NCBI GenBank assembly: GCA_948099385.1
Contig: CANUEZ040000161.1
Location: forward strand, 2,418,001-2,482,000
Source of the DNA: Fasciola hepatica
Taxonomy: Eukaryota; Platyhelminthes; Trematoda; Plagiorchiida; Fasciolidae
DNA length: 64,000 bases
Reading direction: 5' to 3'
The number at the start of each line of letters is the position of its first letter. The first letter of the stretch is position 1. The position numbers were made by a program, and so were the translations under genes. Of this stretch, positions 1-12,500 are shown piece after piece. The notes beneath the pieces are model-generated. The model did no database searches and had not been told where the DNA came from. It worked only from the letters and a program-made list of their open reading frames with translations.

Positions 1-16
1 TATATATATATATATT

Positions 17-2739
17 CCCACTCGCGGTGTTGAAAGTTTTGAAGTGAAAAACACAAGTGGATTTTATATTATACCAGATTCAGGCTCTTTGTGCCAACGA
101 TACTTTCTATGAATGTATCCTAACACTTTCATATTCTATTTGGAAGTCAACTGAAGCTCCTTTGCAAATCACTTCATGAACAATCACAGTGAGAAGATGA
201 GGAGCATACTTCCTTCTGAATGAGCGCTTTTGACTATAACTACCGCTACTTGCATAAAAAATCATAAGAAGAAATGAACTAGAGAAAGCAATCGTATTTG
301 GTGAAAATGGTATACCCTCGTCAGAGTTTCCACTGGATATTTTCGATGTGCATTGAGAAGCAGTTGGAGCAGGTTTTAAAGGAATGAAGCTCCTACTTTA
401 CAACGGGAGCCATCTCTGTAGTGAAGCTGAGAACTTTTCACATCAGTTGTAAAAACTTAGTTATTCGGTAAACCGAAACGAATGTTTGTTTCTGTTTTCT
501 TCTTAGGGACTGACCGAAATCAGAGACGAACCAGATTCTATTTCTGGTTATCCTTTTTGTGCCTCTTAATGGGATTAGGAATACATTATATGAACTTATC
601 TAACATGCTAGGTTGTAAACTAAACAAACGCCTTATACGATAATTAGCATAGAGTAAACGTCTTAAGACATCTCCTCGGAAACCATTGAAATTCGTATAA
701 TATTTGAATATATATTTTGAATAATATTGCTAGGGAGGACAATTGAGCCAGTCACAGTTTAACTTTTGGGAACTCTGAGTCTTGACTTTAGGCATTAGTT
801 TATTTCCTGTTATGAATTAGTCGTGATTTTTGATTTGATGTGCATGGGATGGAATGTATGCACAATAATTTGGTCTACTTTGACTTTCAACATGGCTACA
901 AGACATGAGGCTTATCCATCAGCGCTGATCGATCGTTGGCATCACTTTGAAAGACAAACTTTCTGGTTCTTATCTTACCATAAAACAACTGCTCTGAAGA
1001 CTCTGATCATTTACTATGCTTGTCAGTTGAATAATCTCCCCACTTGTCAAGAAATTAAGCTCTTGATAAAAGTACCCAAGAAAGTTCAATTTCCTAACAA
1101 CTACAAGTTATCATCATCTTCAGTCGTCTTTTATGAATACTATCAAAGTCACCATAAAGTCTTTTTCTGGAACAATGTCCCAGATGCATGCAAAACCACT
1201 AAAGTAAAGAACAAAGATTAGAACTATTTGACAGTAGTGAAAAAGTTGAATTAGCAAATGGACTTACTGCCCACGTTGGGTTGTAAGTGTGTTAGACCCC
1301 TGATGTTTTAATATTTCTTATAATCTTTCGGCTCGCAGTGACAAAATACAAACTTTCGGAGGGGGAAAATTGTGACGGTCTTTATTTTCATACTGGCTTA
1401 GTGATAACAAGCCTTTCACAGGTGGTGTACGAAGCACATAGCCCTATGCTCACCGGTAACTGTAGCAGAGGGGTGTACTGGGCACCCAAGATGTTTGGCC
1501 TCATCCGAAGGGAGAATGAAGTGAGCAATCAGTCACCGGTTTCCAGTGGGTTAAGGACCTCACATTTCGTCCCACTGCCTTGGTAGTTGAGATTCGGATA
1601 GTTCTCCGATTGTGGACCCCTAGGAAAACCACTTGCTTTAGCCTGGGAAATCTGGCAGCATTTTGTCCGCAAACAACTCAATGAATCAAACTCCATCTAC
1701 CCTTTCCTATCTCACTGTATCATGTTTTGTTTGGCGCTCGGCCTGAAATCAGGCAGATGTGAGAAATATACAAATGCGGTTTTGATTTTTTAATTCTTAG
1801 CACTTAGGCATTCCCTTTTGTCGCATAATCGTCTTCATTACTACATCCTGTTTATTAGCGATACGCCTGAAACCCGGTTGATCTTGGGTCTTTATCTATC
1901 AGCTCAGAAAGCGAGTGAACGAATCTGAAGAGTTTCAATAGGCACGGTCTTTTATATCAATCATTTTTACTGTGATCACCCGTTAACCACACCCCATTTG
2001 CGGTGGCTCAGGTTGCTATCGTCTATTAACAGGTAGACCAGAAATCTAAAAGCGTACTGTATGGACACGGTAAAAAAGAACCAATAGTAGTACCTTCTAC
2101 CAACTAAAGACATATGATAAAAGTTAGAGCACACAGTCTCAACTTACTCCACATCCTCCAGTGTCTCGTAAATTAGGTGGGTCTTGTAGAATCGATATGG
2201 TATGACTGATGCACTCTATAAGATCAGGTTCATCGACCTGGGGTTCCATACTTTTCTTATGCTATGAGTTGGCTAAATACTACCTACTTCATCTAACATG
2301 GAACACCAATGAATTCTATTCGGAGGCTTGCTCAACACACGTCCCAAGCAAATTAGTCTAATGAGCTTAAATGTCTGACAACATGACTCGCCTCGTTCCA
2401 CCAGAATTCCACTCCTTGCCTCGACAAGGCTGATACGGCACTGGAATTAGATCTAATGAATGCCCCGAAAAATCCGAGGTACAAAAGGCGATTCTTTTTC
2501 TGAATTACCTAGTTTCAACTCTACAACTTATGCTCATTTCGACATGACTGAGGAAAAAGCCACAACAGATTAACATTGCCCAGGTTTAGGTCAAGTCAAA
2601 TTAATCTTAGCACTCACTCTTTATCTCTATCTGTCTCTCGAATCCCGTGCATGATCGGGATGTGAATTGTCTTTGTTGTTTTGCTTGGCAAGAAATTGGA
2701 CTATACAAACATTCAGGTGTCACCAAGGTAGATAAACAA

Positions 2740-2741
<2 letters not shown>
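17..2741. other. No gene recognised
   Basis: Opens with a short (AT)n run at 1-16. The longest open frame (823-1221, + strand, 132 residues) has no recognisable motif, and several frames this long are expected by chance in 64 kb. No RT, integrase or splice-supported exon was seen. Confidence 0.5.

Positions 2742-2811
<70 letters not shown>
2742..2811. repeat. (TG)n microsatellite, 35 copies
   Basis: A perfect dinucleotide run of 70 bases. It makes a false Cys-Val open frame on the + strand. Confidence 0.98.
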
Positions 2812-2814
<3 letters not shown>

Positions 2815-5800
2815 ACGGGACCACAGGTTTAGCATCTGTTGGCCATAGGCTAGTTAATCTTTGCACAAAAGCAGCACGGTTCGCTCCATCCTCGTCTGAC
2901 GTTTGCGTTTTTTCTGGTTGATGGACTTGTCTCCAGAGTGCAACTGTGGTATGCGCTCACCAAAGTCTGCACGTCCGCACTCAAACAAGCATGCGTACGC
3001 ACTTGTGGTTTAGCGTGAAACTGAATATGCGCGGAATACGACTCTAGTTTCATCCAGTCTTCTGAAGTGTTCAATACAGTTCAGATAAATTTCAGAGCTA
3101 ACTGTTACTGTACGAGCATATAATACATAAATTTCTGTTATATTTCAAAAGGAGACGACAACGACGGCGACAGTCAAACGGTCCTCATAGTAGGGTTTTA
3201 ACTCTTCGGTTCCGGGTTCGAATCTTGTCTCCGCCGCCAGTCACCCCCAAATGGCAACCTCAGATTATCCACGACCCGCTTCGAGAAATGCTGTACTATT
3301 ATTGTATAACAAAAGGTAGTAAATGAAAAGATAATAGAAGACAAGAACGTGCCAGATTCATTACTTGGAAGAAGACCAAGAAATTAGTTAAAATGTAAAG
3401 TAAATTAGCGAAGACTGAGAAGTATGAAGTGGTCAGTAGGCCAACATCGCATAAATCTGTTTTTTTGGCCATCATAACTTGTCCAAATGTATAAAACAAT
3501 TCCAGTACAGAGAATTTCAGGACGGAAATCAGTTTTCATTGGTGACCACTGCATGATGAATGTGCATCAAATTTCAGTTGAAACTTAAAATCTCCCTATG
3601 CAAGATTCTGAGTTATTTAAGGTAGTCATTAGTCCGTCAGAATCGGAACTCATCCGGTTGCTTCCAGTTAAGGCGACCTTGGATAATGTCGTCTCAAACC
3701 GGCGGTGGTGAACTTTAGACCCTTCTGTCCCGTATTTGGAACCGGGCTTGGAAATACCGTTGCCGATCTCTCTCTCTCTCCAGCTGGCCACTACGCTCTT
3801 CTTGAAGTATTGTACCACTAGTATGTGATGAAAAGGAAGTAAATAAAAGAGACAAGGCAGAACATGCATAATATAACATACACACCACAAAGAGAATCGA
3901 CTTTGGTTGACTATGGACAGAAAATCCGTGCACGTACTACTGACAATGCTCAGTAGAGTTAGTGCAAAGGGTATGTGCGCTCTGCTTTCGTGGATACACA
4001 ACGGTGGTTTGATTGCTGACAGTTCATGGCGAATCACTTTGTAAATAAATTAAACATACAGTTATCAAATCCATCTATTTCAATATTACCAACTCTAAAC
4101 ACATGGCCACCTTGTTGCTACGTTGCACGCCGAGGCAAAGATCTACCAGTACGTGATAGCACGATAAGAAATAACCCAAAAATTGCTCGTCCTCCAGCTC
4201 TCCTGTCCACAACCGTGAATGGAAACATCGAAGGTCAGCTCCCCAGTAGTAAAACATCAGAACCAGATGAGAGCTATAAACATCGCCCACCCCGTACTTG
4301 ACATCTTATCATTCGGTTAAAATGCTCCACGAGACACTTTTGAAGCACTCACAGGGGAAATAAGTAATCCGCATGACAGTCAGAGTGGTCATTCCTTAGT
4401 TTTCTCCTCATGCCCAGCGAATAACTTTCCATTGTATTACTGGTAAACCAGATGTTCCGTGAGTTGCTCATTTTAGAGTGATAATGAAGATGACGACGAT
4501 GATGATGATGATGATGGCGGTGGTAACGATGGCGGTGGTGATGGTGGTGGTGATGGTGAAAATGGTGGTACATTGGATGAGGAGCAGCAGAAAGGTTGTG
4601 ATGGAAATATACAAGAATGCACGTGTTTCATCCTCAGTAAGAATCATCAATGATTCCGCCACCGCGGGGGCTTATTTCCCATGTTCGCGGAGACAAGAAA
4701 AATGCTGTTGAATTGACGAGAGCCCTCTGGCGCTCATTGGCTTATTTTGCTTTGACAGAATGTGAGTTGAATTTGCAGTAGTCTGCAAGCAATGACCGCC
4801 ACCATCCGGTTTGAATGTCATTTCTATGAGGAAATTTACCAAAGTTATAGTAGCCTCCTTTGAATCCACACCAAGAAAAAGTAGGATTTTCTGAGTCCGA
4901 CGTATTCATAAATTCTCCCTCTTGTTTATCCCGTTATATACATCAGAGGGAGCCAGTAAATCTTTCAATCTATATATTAGAATGAAAAGTGTGTAAAACC
5001 ACAGCGTGTTCTACATTCGTTAAACTCTTTCACAACTCAGTCCTTATCCAAAGCAGGGAGTCAGAAAAAAAAGTTTGAACTGTTTTCTCATAGCACACTG
5101 AAATGCCATCTTATCAGCAAAATTCACTTTTTTGTACAGAGAAGAGTCGCAAGCGACAGGATTCCACTCAACGGTCCAACCTGTTTCAAATCAAAAACAA
5201 ACTTGCGAACGGTCCTCCGTCTTTCCGCAGTCTGATTCACCTTCAGGATCCACGGACAGCAGAGATTCGCATAGTAACAGGTCGCCCGGTGAGCTAAAGT
5301 TATGATAATGACAATCGTTTATGTATAACTTTCAGTAAGAAGCCAGAAGGGTTGACTAAATACAGCACAATTTATAGAGAATAGAATTAGGATCTATGTT
5401 GCAGTTTCGAATAAATTTATTATTCAGCTACTTAAAATATATCAGTAAGGTAATAATACATTTGAAAATGCTCGCACTAACTGTACAAAACACGTGTGCA
5501 CTGTGCTAAGCGACAACCATTCACGTGTTAAAATAAAATTACTTTCAGCTATTCACAAGTAAGACTGCGATTGTGAAAAAATTTTCGGTTAAAGACAAAG
5601 GCAAAACCCGGGCCTTCTAGACTGTACTCTCCACAAGAGTTTGGGTGGTTGTGGCTAACCATGAGATACTATCGAGGCACCATACTTTTCGACGGTCATT
5701 ACCAACATGGCTACAGTTTTCCGGTTTTCCAGTTTGCGGCATTTTCGCCCGGTCGCTTTTGTCTCCTAATAAACAGCTCTTTCAAATATAAAAAAAATTC

Positions 5801-8800
5801 GGCACTTTATGATGGGTACAAAAAGGAATGTGATTCGTACTAGCAAAAGTAACTACCTTTGTGTTAGACTCTAAATATTCAGGCATGCATTCCAAATACT
5901 CCAAAGCCACTTGAATTGATAATTTTGCCGTAACCTTTGGGGACTTGCATAATAAAGGGGCTACATTAGGTATGTCTCAAGCCATACTATAGGCAAGAAG
6001 AGCTGTACAACACCATTATCACAATCACTGTAGTTCGGCCAGAATTAACTTGTTAACGTGATTATCATCGATCCCTTTTGACAGTCTGACAAATCCTTTT
6101 GAGTGAAACTAATGCAAAAAAGCCATAATTCATAATGACATGCGGATATTTGCTTCACTGCCGTCTGATAGTAGCGAGACTAAAGATGATATACAAGTGT
6201 AACTCGCAGTCTAGTAGGCGATGTCGATTAGGCTAATTAATAATATACCGCTTATTAAACGCTACACCAACCTTCTTTGAGGATATGGGTCAGCTCACAA
6301 CCAGTAGATGGTCTGGTTCATTGACGAACAGCATGCCACCACCAGCCCAGAATCAAGGACTAGGTCGGAGGCAGAGAAGTAGACAACACATGATCAGTTG
6401 TCCAGAAGCGCAGACGGAGAGTAGAGCCGGCCACGTGATCAATGAACCCGTCTGTGGTTAACGTTCACTTGAACTGACCAGCATTGAATCAGTGATTCTG
6501 ATTGCAACCAGGCAAACCAGCCAGATGGGTAGTTTAGGGCTAACAATGAACCAGTTAGCCTCCATGCAAGGTTTTAACGGTGACCGGTACACATATGATT
6601 TAAACCATCTGCTTTCCACCAATAAACTGAGTTGTTTCGAAGCCAGAAGTTTTACTTCATAACAATTAGTAAATGGCTACTGCCATCTTCATAGGTTTAA
6701 TATATGCACTTTTGCTATTAAATGACCATTCCATAACATAGACGATGGGTGGCAAAAGCCGGACCGGTAGGCTTGGTCTTTTAGGACGTGGTGTGTTGTC
6801 TAGGAAATCCATCCAATAACTGACAATGGACCAATGAACTACTACAGTATTTACAAACCCAGATCATCAAATTGATTTTGTTATTATTTTTAGATCTGTC
6901 TTTATTCGTACTTACCGCTGATTGTTTCGATTTCCGAGTCAGGTTGATTCTGTGAAGTGGCGATCAGAACCAATGCAATCAGTGGACCGTTTTTGTTTGT
7001 TCCAACTGAACCTGATTCGTTGAAGTTTCTCACATTCAAAAGACTAAGTGTGACGAAACACACTATATAGTTCGGCAATAGATATTGTCCTAACTTATAA
7101 CATGAGACTGAGCAAATACTTCATGAGTCATGAGTTGACTTGGGAGTTTCATGCAAGGTGCCAACAACTTGACCGACTTCACAACAACATGCGAGGTAGC
7201 TTTCATTGACTTCAGACTAACAGAGCCATCGGAATACTGCATTAAAGTTACGCGACTACTGCGTGGGTGAACGTAGTATTTTTAAGCTATAACTAGCAAA
7301 TCCCAGAGTCACTGACCGTCTTTTCATACTGACAACCCAAAGTTTTTTTCGGCTAACGTTAGTTGAAGCTCACATTTAACTACTGTTATTTGCATCAGTA
7401 GCCAAAATAGCAATTCGAACCTCCAGCCGTAAAACAAGCTTTAGGAAACAGTATAAAGGTCCACTTCTACCGGTGACAGCTATCGTATGCGAAAATAAAC
7501 AATGCCAAAAATATATTTGGCAATATTGAGGAATTTTACCTCTTCTTATCTTCTATCTGGAACTACCCAGTGGAAGATCTCACGGTCAAATCAAATGAAT
7601 AACGAAAAAAATCTGGCTGCAGACTAGTTCATCGGAAAAATGTCGACGAAAAGTACTCTGGATGTTTGCAAACTTTTGAGATATTTTCCTGCAGAAGCTA
7701 CCAATGTCATTACTTGTTTACGCTGCACCAAAATGAGCTCACTCATTTGTCACTCACATAAATTCAAAGATATGTTCCGGCACTGACACTGTGATTGTAT
7801 CACGAAATTAAGGGCTTTTACTCTTTGATATTATACCGGTCAGGTGACTGCAAAAGCGGGCTGCTATCTCTGTCAGGCCTTTGAGTAAAAAGATGACATT
7901 TTTTCAAAAAGGAATGAAATCTCACTGAAACAGGTATTTATCCACCAGTGGTCTGACTCACATACCTTTGCTTTTTTTAAAAAGATGTTTTGTCGACGGC
8001 AAAAGTTCCTGTTGGAATCATCCGTGGATGATGATGATCTATACAATAAATGGCTAAATATTGCTGCTTAGACTTCAAGTTTCGCGCGTATCACAGTTGT
8101 GAGTCGTAAAATCCAGGACAAACTAGTAAGATTGCACCAGATTTTTGACACATTATTGAGATACCTCCGAAATCCTATTGGAGAACGGTAATGCTTTCTA
8201 AATTCACCGAAGGAGAGTCAGGATCTGTCTGAAATCAGGTGAACTTCGAAGAAGATAAAAGAAGTGAAGATGTGATATTGCTGAAAAATATCTTCTGAAA
8301 TAGCAGAATTGGGTTTAACCTCTGAATCAGGAAACTTTTAGATTATCGCTATTTTTGAATAAGGTTTGAAAATTTTGTCAAAATCCGGGAGTTGTTTTCG
8401 TCACGTGTAGAACAATCAACTAGTTTTCAAGAAATTTGGTATCTGTATTGGTGAAACTGTTGCAGTGCACCATACTGTGAACTTTTTATGCTAATAAACT
8501 CACTCTGAAAAGTCATCTGAATCGATATTCCCGGCTGATTAGGATAATTATAAAAATGGTGAATAATACATCCTTAACAGGACATTCGACAGTAGAAGAG
8601 AAGAATCCTGCGTGTGCATGTTTTAGGAAAACCAACCATACTTTGGTTATAAAAACAAACAACCATATCACTCCTTCGTGAATAACTGACTAGAGAGAGG
8701 AATTACACTTTACCAGGAAAAGCAAATATAGATCTTCATTCTGCAATCCTCTCGTACCCACTACTCAGTGAAAACCTGTTAGCATCAAGTTTGAATAGTA

Positions 8801-10107
8801 CGCATTTGGTTCCCGCCTTTCAGCTGAGCTTGCGGTGGTTCTGTGACTCGATGTCTACCTGTTCAATTCCAGTAAGATTTGTAATCTAGGTAAACCACGA
8901 GGCGAATATGACCAACAATACAAGTGATTCTATCACAGCAAAAAAATTCATTGATTCTGTACTCGAAAAGAGAAGAGTTAAAAGAAACTGGAAAAAACAG
9001 AAGTTATTACCGAGATCCAAAGTTTTCAATTCTAAGAGCAAATTATGGTTTCATTAAAGTTATCCGATAACATCTTATACGAACCTCTACACGAATGGGA
9101 AATAGCTTCATGAGAATGAAACAGTGGGCGAAGGATTGGAAAAATTAGTTCAGGGAAAAAAATTCCTTGTAGTCCCAATATCACAGAGAAAGCTGAAGGA
9201 GAACCACCTACCCTGAAGGTGTGACGGAGAATGTAGGCTTAAGGATAAGAACTGGTGGGTAAACAAGCTGATTGTTTCTCAGTTGGACCGGGCCCAGAAC
9301 AGGAAAAAATGAAGGAAAAGGCCGAACACATAAAGCTACAGTATTCCAGCTTGGACCGCGTTTGAGGGTAGACTACTGTGGGAAGATGGGATTGGTTGAG
9401 GAAAAGTCTTGCGCGGAACAATCATGAGTATTTTCTGGAGGCTTTTGGGCCGATCTCAGAAATGCGCGGGAGGTGAGATTCAAAAATGAAATCGGAGACC
9501 AAGAAGTATCGCAGAGAATGTGAAACTGAGTGATCTGCTATCCAAATTAAGGTGAGAGAAAACAGTGCATTCTTATAAGAAACAGGCATAAAAGAGTCCT
9601 CGTAAGTATCGATTTTTGACTCGCCAGAGAGTGATGATATTCAAATCAGAGTTCGTAGAAAAACCCAGCGTGGTTAATTTGAGCTTCGGTGGATGAGGCA
9701 CGACGGGGATACGGAAGGAATCAATAGAGCGAGCCGTCACCCGAATGCAAGATCCAAGTGATGCAAACGGAGTGACAAACAAGGCAGTTATAATACGTGA
9801 TTTTTTTCATTCCCAAATTTGGTTACTGATTGTAGGGCTGTTTTAACTGGTTCCTGTAGTGAGGGATACCATTTTTCTGAGAAAATCGGTCGTTCATGAT
9901 TAGTTTCAACAAACTGTCTCAAAACGTCACTTGTATATCTGCACGTGGCACCACCCTTGATCAAAGAATATCATGTGCCTTGAATCAGGTACCTAACGAA
10001 CCAGGTTCTCGGTATTTCTAAGCAGACACGACCATTGAAACATTTGTTGTGTGTGGAAAAACAAGTCAGTTCACAGCTAACTGTATTGATCCAGTCGGTA
10101 TAAGTCG
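2812..10107. other. No gene recognised; scattered low-complexity sequence
   Basis: Apart from the GAT repeat, I see a box B-like phrase at about 3205-3225 (ccgggttcgaatc), a possible SINE scrap, and nothing else of substance. Frames are short in both directions. Undetected short exons or decayed repeats are possible. Confidence 0.45.
4483..4570. repeat. Imperfect GAT/GGT trinucleotide repeat
   Basis: About 88 bases of gat, gac and ggt units. Open in several frames (poly-Met/Val on +, poly-His on -), which explains the low-complexity ORFs here; no gene is implied. Confidence 0.9.
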
Positions 10108-10193
10108 TCAGCCCCCGACGGGATTTGAACCAGTGCACACGCATGCACACACGTAAATACCTTATGTGCTCTATCGGATGAGTCACAAGGTCA
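10108..10193 (-). other. tRNA-like sequence (SINE head or tRNA pseudogene)
   Basis: On the minus strand, GTGACTCATCCGATAGAGCA (10166-10186) resembles a tRNA D-arm and pol III box A. About 35 nt further on, GGTTCAAATCCCG (10119-10131) matches the canonical box B/T-arm consensus. The spacing fits a tRNA or a tRNA-derived SINE. I could not pair the acceptor stem ends, so a functional tRNA is unlikely. Confidence 0.5.
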
Positions 10194-10802
10194 CTTTGCG
10201 CAAACGGACTTCAACTTAGCCCTTGGTCCAGTTTTTATCCGGTACTTGCAGACAAGTGAAACGTAACGGGAATGAACAGGGGGAATACAGGAATAGGCGC
10301 TGTTCTGGTTCGAGCCGGGACTCGAGTAAATGGTATCTAGGGTCGCCACAAAATGAGTTTACAAACTAGATGCAAGCTTTGGAAACAAAGATAGCAACAA
10401 GATAGAAAAATTAGAAAATGAAAGCGGAAGAGACACACATATTGAGAGGAGACCCTGCCCACCTTACAAATAATTATGCCGAAATAACTCAATTGTTTTC
10501 ATATTCTTTCAATATAATTCAATTCATCGTGCAGCCCCGACGTTCAACTCACCACTGAAATCCATGGTAAACGTAAGTTAGTTAGCAAGACGGAAACACT
10601 TAGACCGCGGTACACGCGGTTTGATCGATAAACGACCTCAGCATTACTAGTATTTAGTTAATATGGCTTAACAAACAAGTCACGCTCCACCCAAATCACT
10701 TTGCTCAAAATATCGACCTGTTCCTGAAAGTGTGTGTGCATACGATGCATGAGACTCAACAAATTGCATGAAAATCTTATTGGCTCACAGACCGATGGGG
10801 CG

Positions 10803-10919
10803 ATGGTATTGACACTGATAATACTGACTGTTCTTGCAAGCACTGACGCAAATTATGTTCACTTTGTCCTCGGTAATTCACCAGAGGATATTGGTGTACA
10901 ATGTGGACATGAATTTCCG
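10803..10919 (+). CDS. Possible first coding exon with signal peptide
   Basis: An ATG with G at -3 and +4 opens a 39-codon frame that ends at a strong donor (gtgagt). It begins MVLTLIILTVLASTDA, a classic signal peptide with small residues at -3 and -1, followed by NYVHFVLGNSPEDIGVQCGH and EFP. The frame is also open upstream to 10734. It would be the first exon of a secreted or type I membrane protein. No later exon could be tied to it; it ends in phase 0, as the RhoGEF gene needs, but a signal peptide on a cytoplasmic exchange factor would be odd. Family not recognised. Confidence 0.4.
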
Positions 10920-11494
10920 GTGAGTTTATTTTAAGTTCTCATCGCTTTGTATCACAGATATCGTTTTTAATTTTTTATGTGACTGGGCTTGAAAAATCAA
11001 ACGGAAATTAGGAAAGTGTTTCACACTGAGTCATAGTTATATATTTGCTCCAGTGGTTTCATTCGATAGTGGTTATTCCAACTGTTTCATCCTTTTGAAT
11101 GGTTAAAGAGGATTATGATTCCAATAACTGTCCACGTATATGGTATCGATCCGCAGTACACCGGCGGAAAACACAAAACTGTGCGGGTTTTCAACTAGGC
11201 TTACAATGACCGATAGGTAGTTAAGCACATTGTACAGCTCATGATAACTGATAACGGCTGACGCTAGTAGGATCTCAAGATAAGCTAGCTATTACGGCCA
11301 TAGTACAGTATAGTAGTATGCGTGCACTAATTCCTTGTTATTTTACTTCAGTTTATAAAACCGATAGGCTTTATTGATTTTATCAATTTTATTATTCAGT
11401 AAAAGCACGTAATTTTTAAAGTATTCGTCGTAATACCATCAGGAATAAGTAATAAATCTTTCCCTACGAGTACATCGTGCATTTAACAGTGTTG

Positions 11495-12500
11495 ATAGAC
11501 GAAAGCTTCTCGACATACGCTCAAATAACGGGATACAACCCTCACCCATTGGACTTTCGTCTGATTATTTCTCCAGTCGGCAACAGTTTACAAAATACGG
11601 GGGCAAAACCTCTTCCATCTCTGTTTCAAACCAAGGCGTAATACAGGGATCAATCCTCTCCCCTTTTCTATTCTCCGCCTACACGTCTTCCATGTCTGTC
11701 AGTGACCTTTCCTTCATTATAAAGTACGCAGATGATGTTGCAATTAATTTACCCCATCCTGATGTATCAGCTATACCTGAGCTCCAATCTGGTCTCTTAG
11801 ATATTGACCACTGGTCCAAAGGCCATTACCTAAGCTTGAATCCCGGTAAATGCTCAGATGTTGTCTTTTCTCTTCTCAAAGGCTCTAGGTATGTGAACTT
11901 TCTGGAATCCTGTCCAGACGTTCACATAGGAAACATCTCCGTTCGTCGCCAACTATCGGTCAAGTACCTTGGGAGCACGATCACTCATAATCTTTGTTGG
12001 ACTGAACATGTTTCCTGCGTTTTTCCAAAAGTGAAAAGACTAACCTACTACGTTTTGCGCCTGAAAGCAATGTCTGTACCCCTTTACATCATTCAACGTT
12101 TTGTCAATGCATGCGTATTACCTCCCTGGTTGTATTCTTCTCCCGTATTCTTCCCTGGCTAAAGATTTCAGTATAATAAAAAAGCCTCTCAAGCACTTAT
12201 CCTACGCAAGTGGCATTCCTCGTAAAGATCTCACAGACTCCATTATATACCAACACCATAAAACGTGCAAAAGATTCGCCGAGAGAACTCTGAATGACTC
12301 ACTTCACCCGCTTCACAGGGACCTCAGCGGGTGTGCTTCCTCCTCTTCCACCGGCAATTATTACAAAAGGATTTATGCTCGCACGACTGCCTACCGGTCC
12401 TCGGTTGTCCCCTATCTCGCCCGATTCTTATGTAACCCAGCAAGCACCTACGCAGAACTTAGACAACATTCATTGTCTCGGCTACTAAATCATCTCTTAA
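11495..12500 (+). mobile_element. Decayed non-LTR retrotransposon (CR1/jockey-like) reverse transcriptase
   Basis: The frame to 12162 contains the RT motif NQGVIQGSILSPFLFSAYTS and, 20 residues on, YADD in FIIKYADDVAINLP (the catalytic aspartate pair), followed by HWSKGHYLSLNPGKC and VKYLGSTITHNLCW. The frame shifts near 12155, and the C-terminal region continues in the frame used from 12101 (KPLKHLSYASGIPRKDLTDS and similar). The 5' endonuclease and ORF1 are not seen. Broken by the frameshift and truncation, so not functional. The minus-strand relic at 15.7-16.35 kb is a relative. Confidence 0.85.

Noticed and set aside
823..1221. 132-codon + strand ORF
   Set aside because: No motif, no context; a few frames of this length are expected by chance in a window this size.
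2647..2832. Cys-Val repeat ORF
   Set aside because: A reading of the (TG)n microsatellite.
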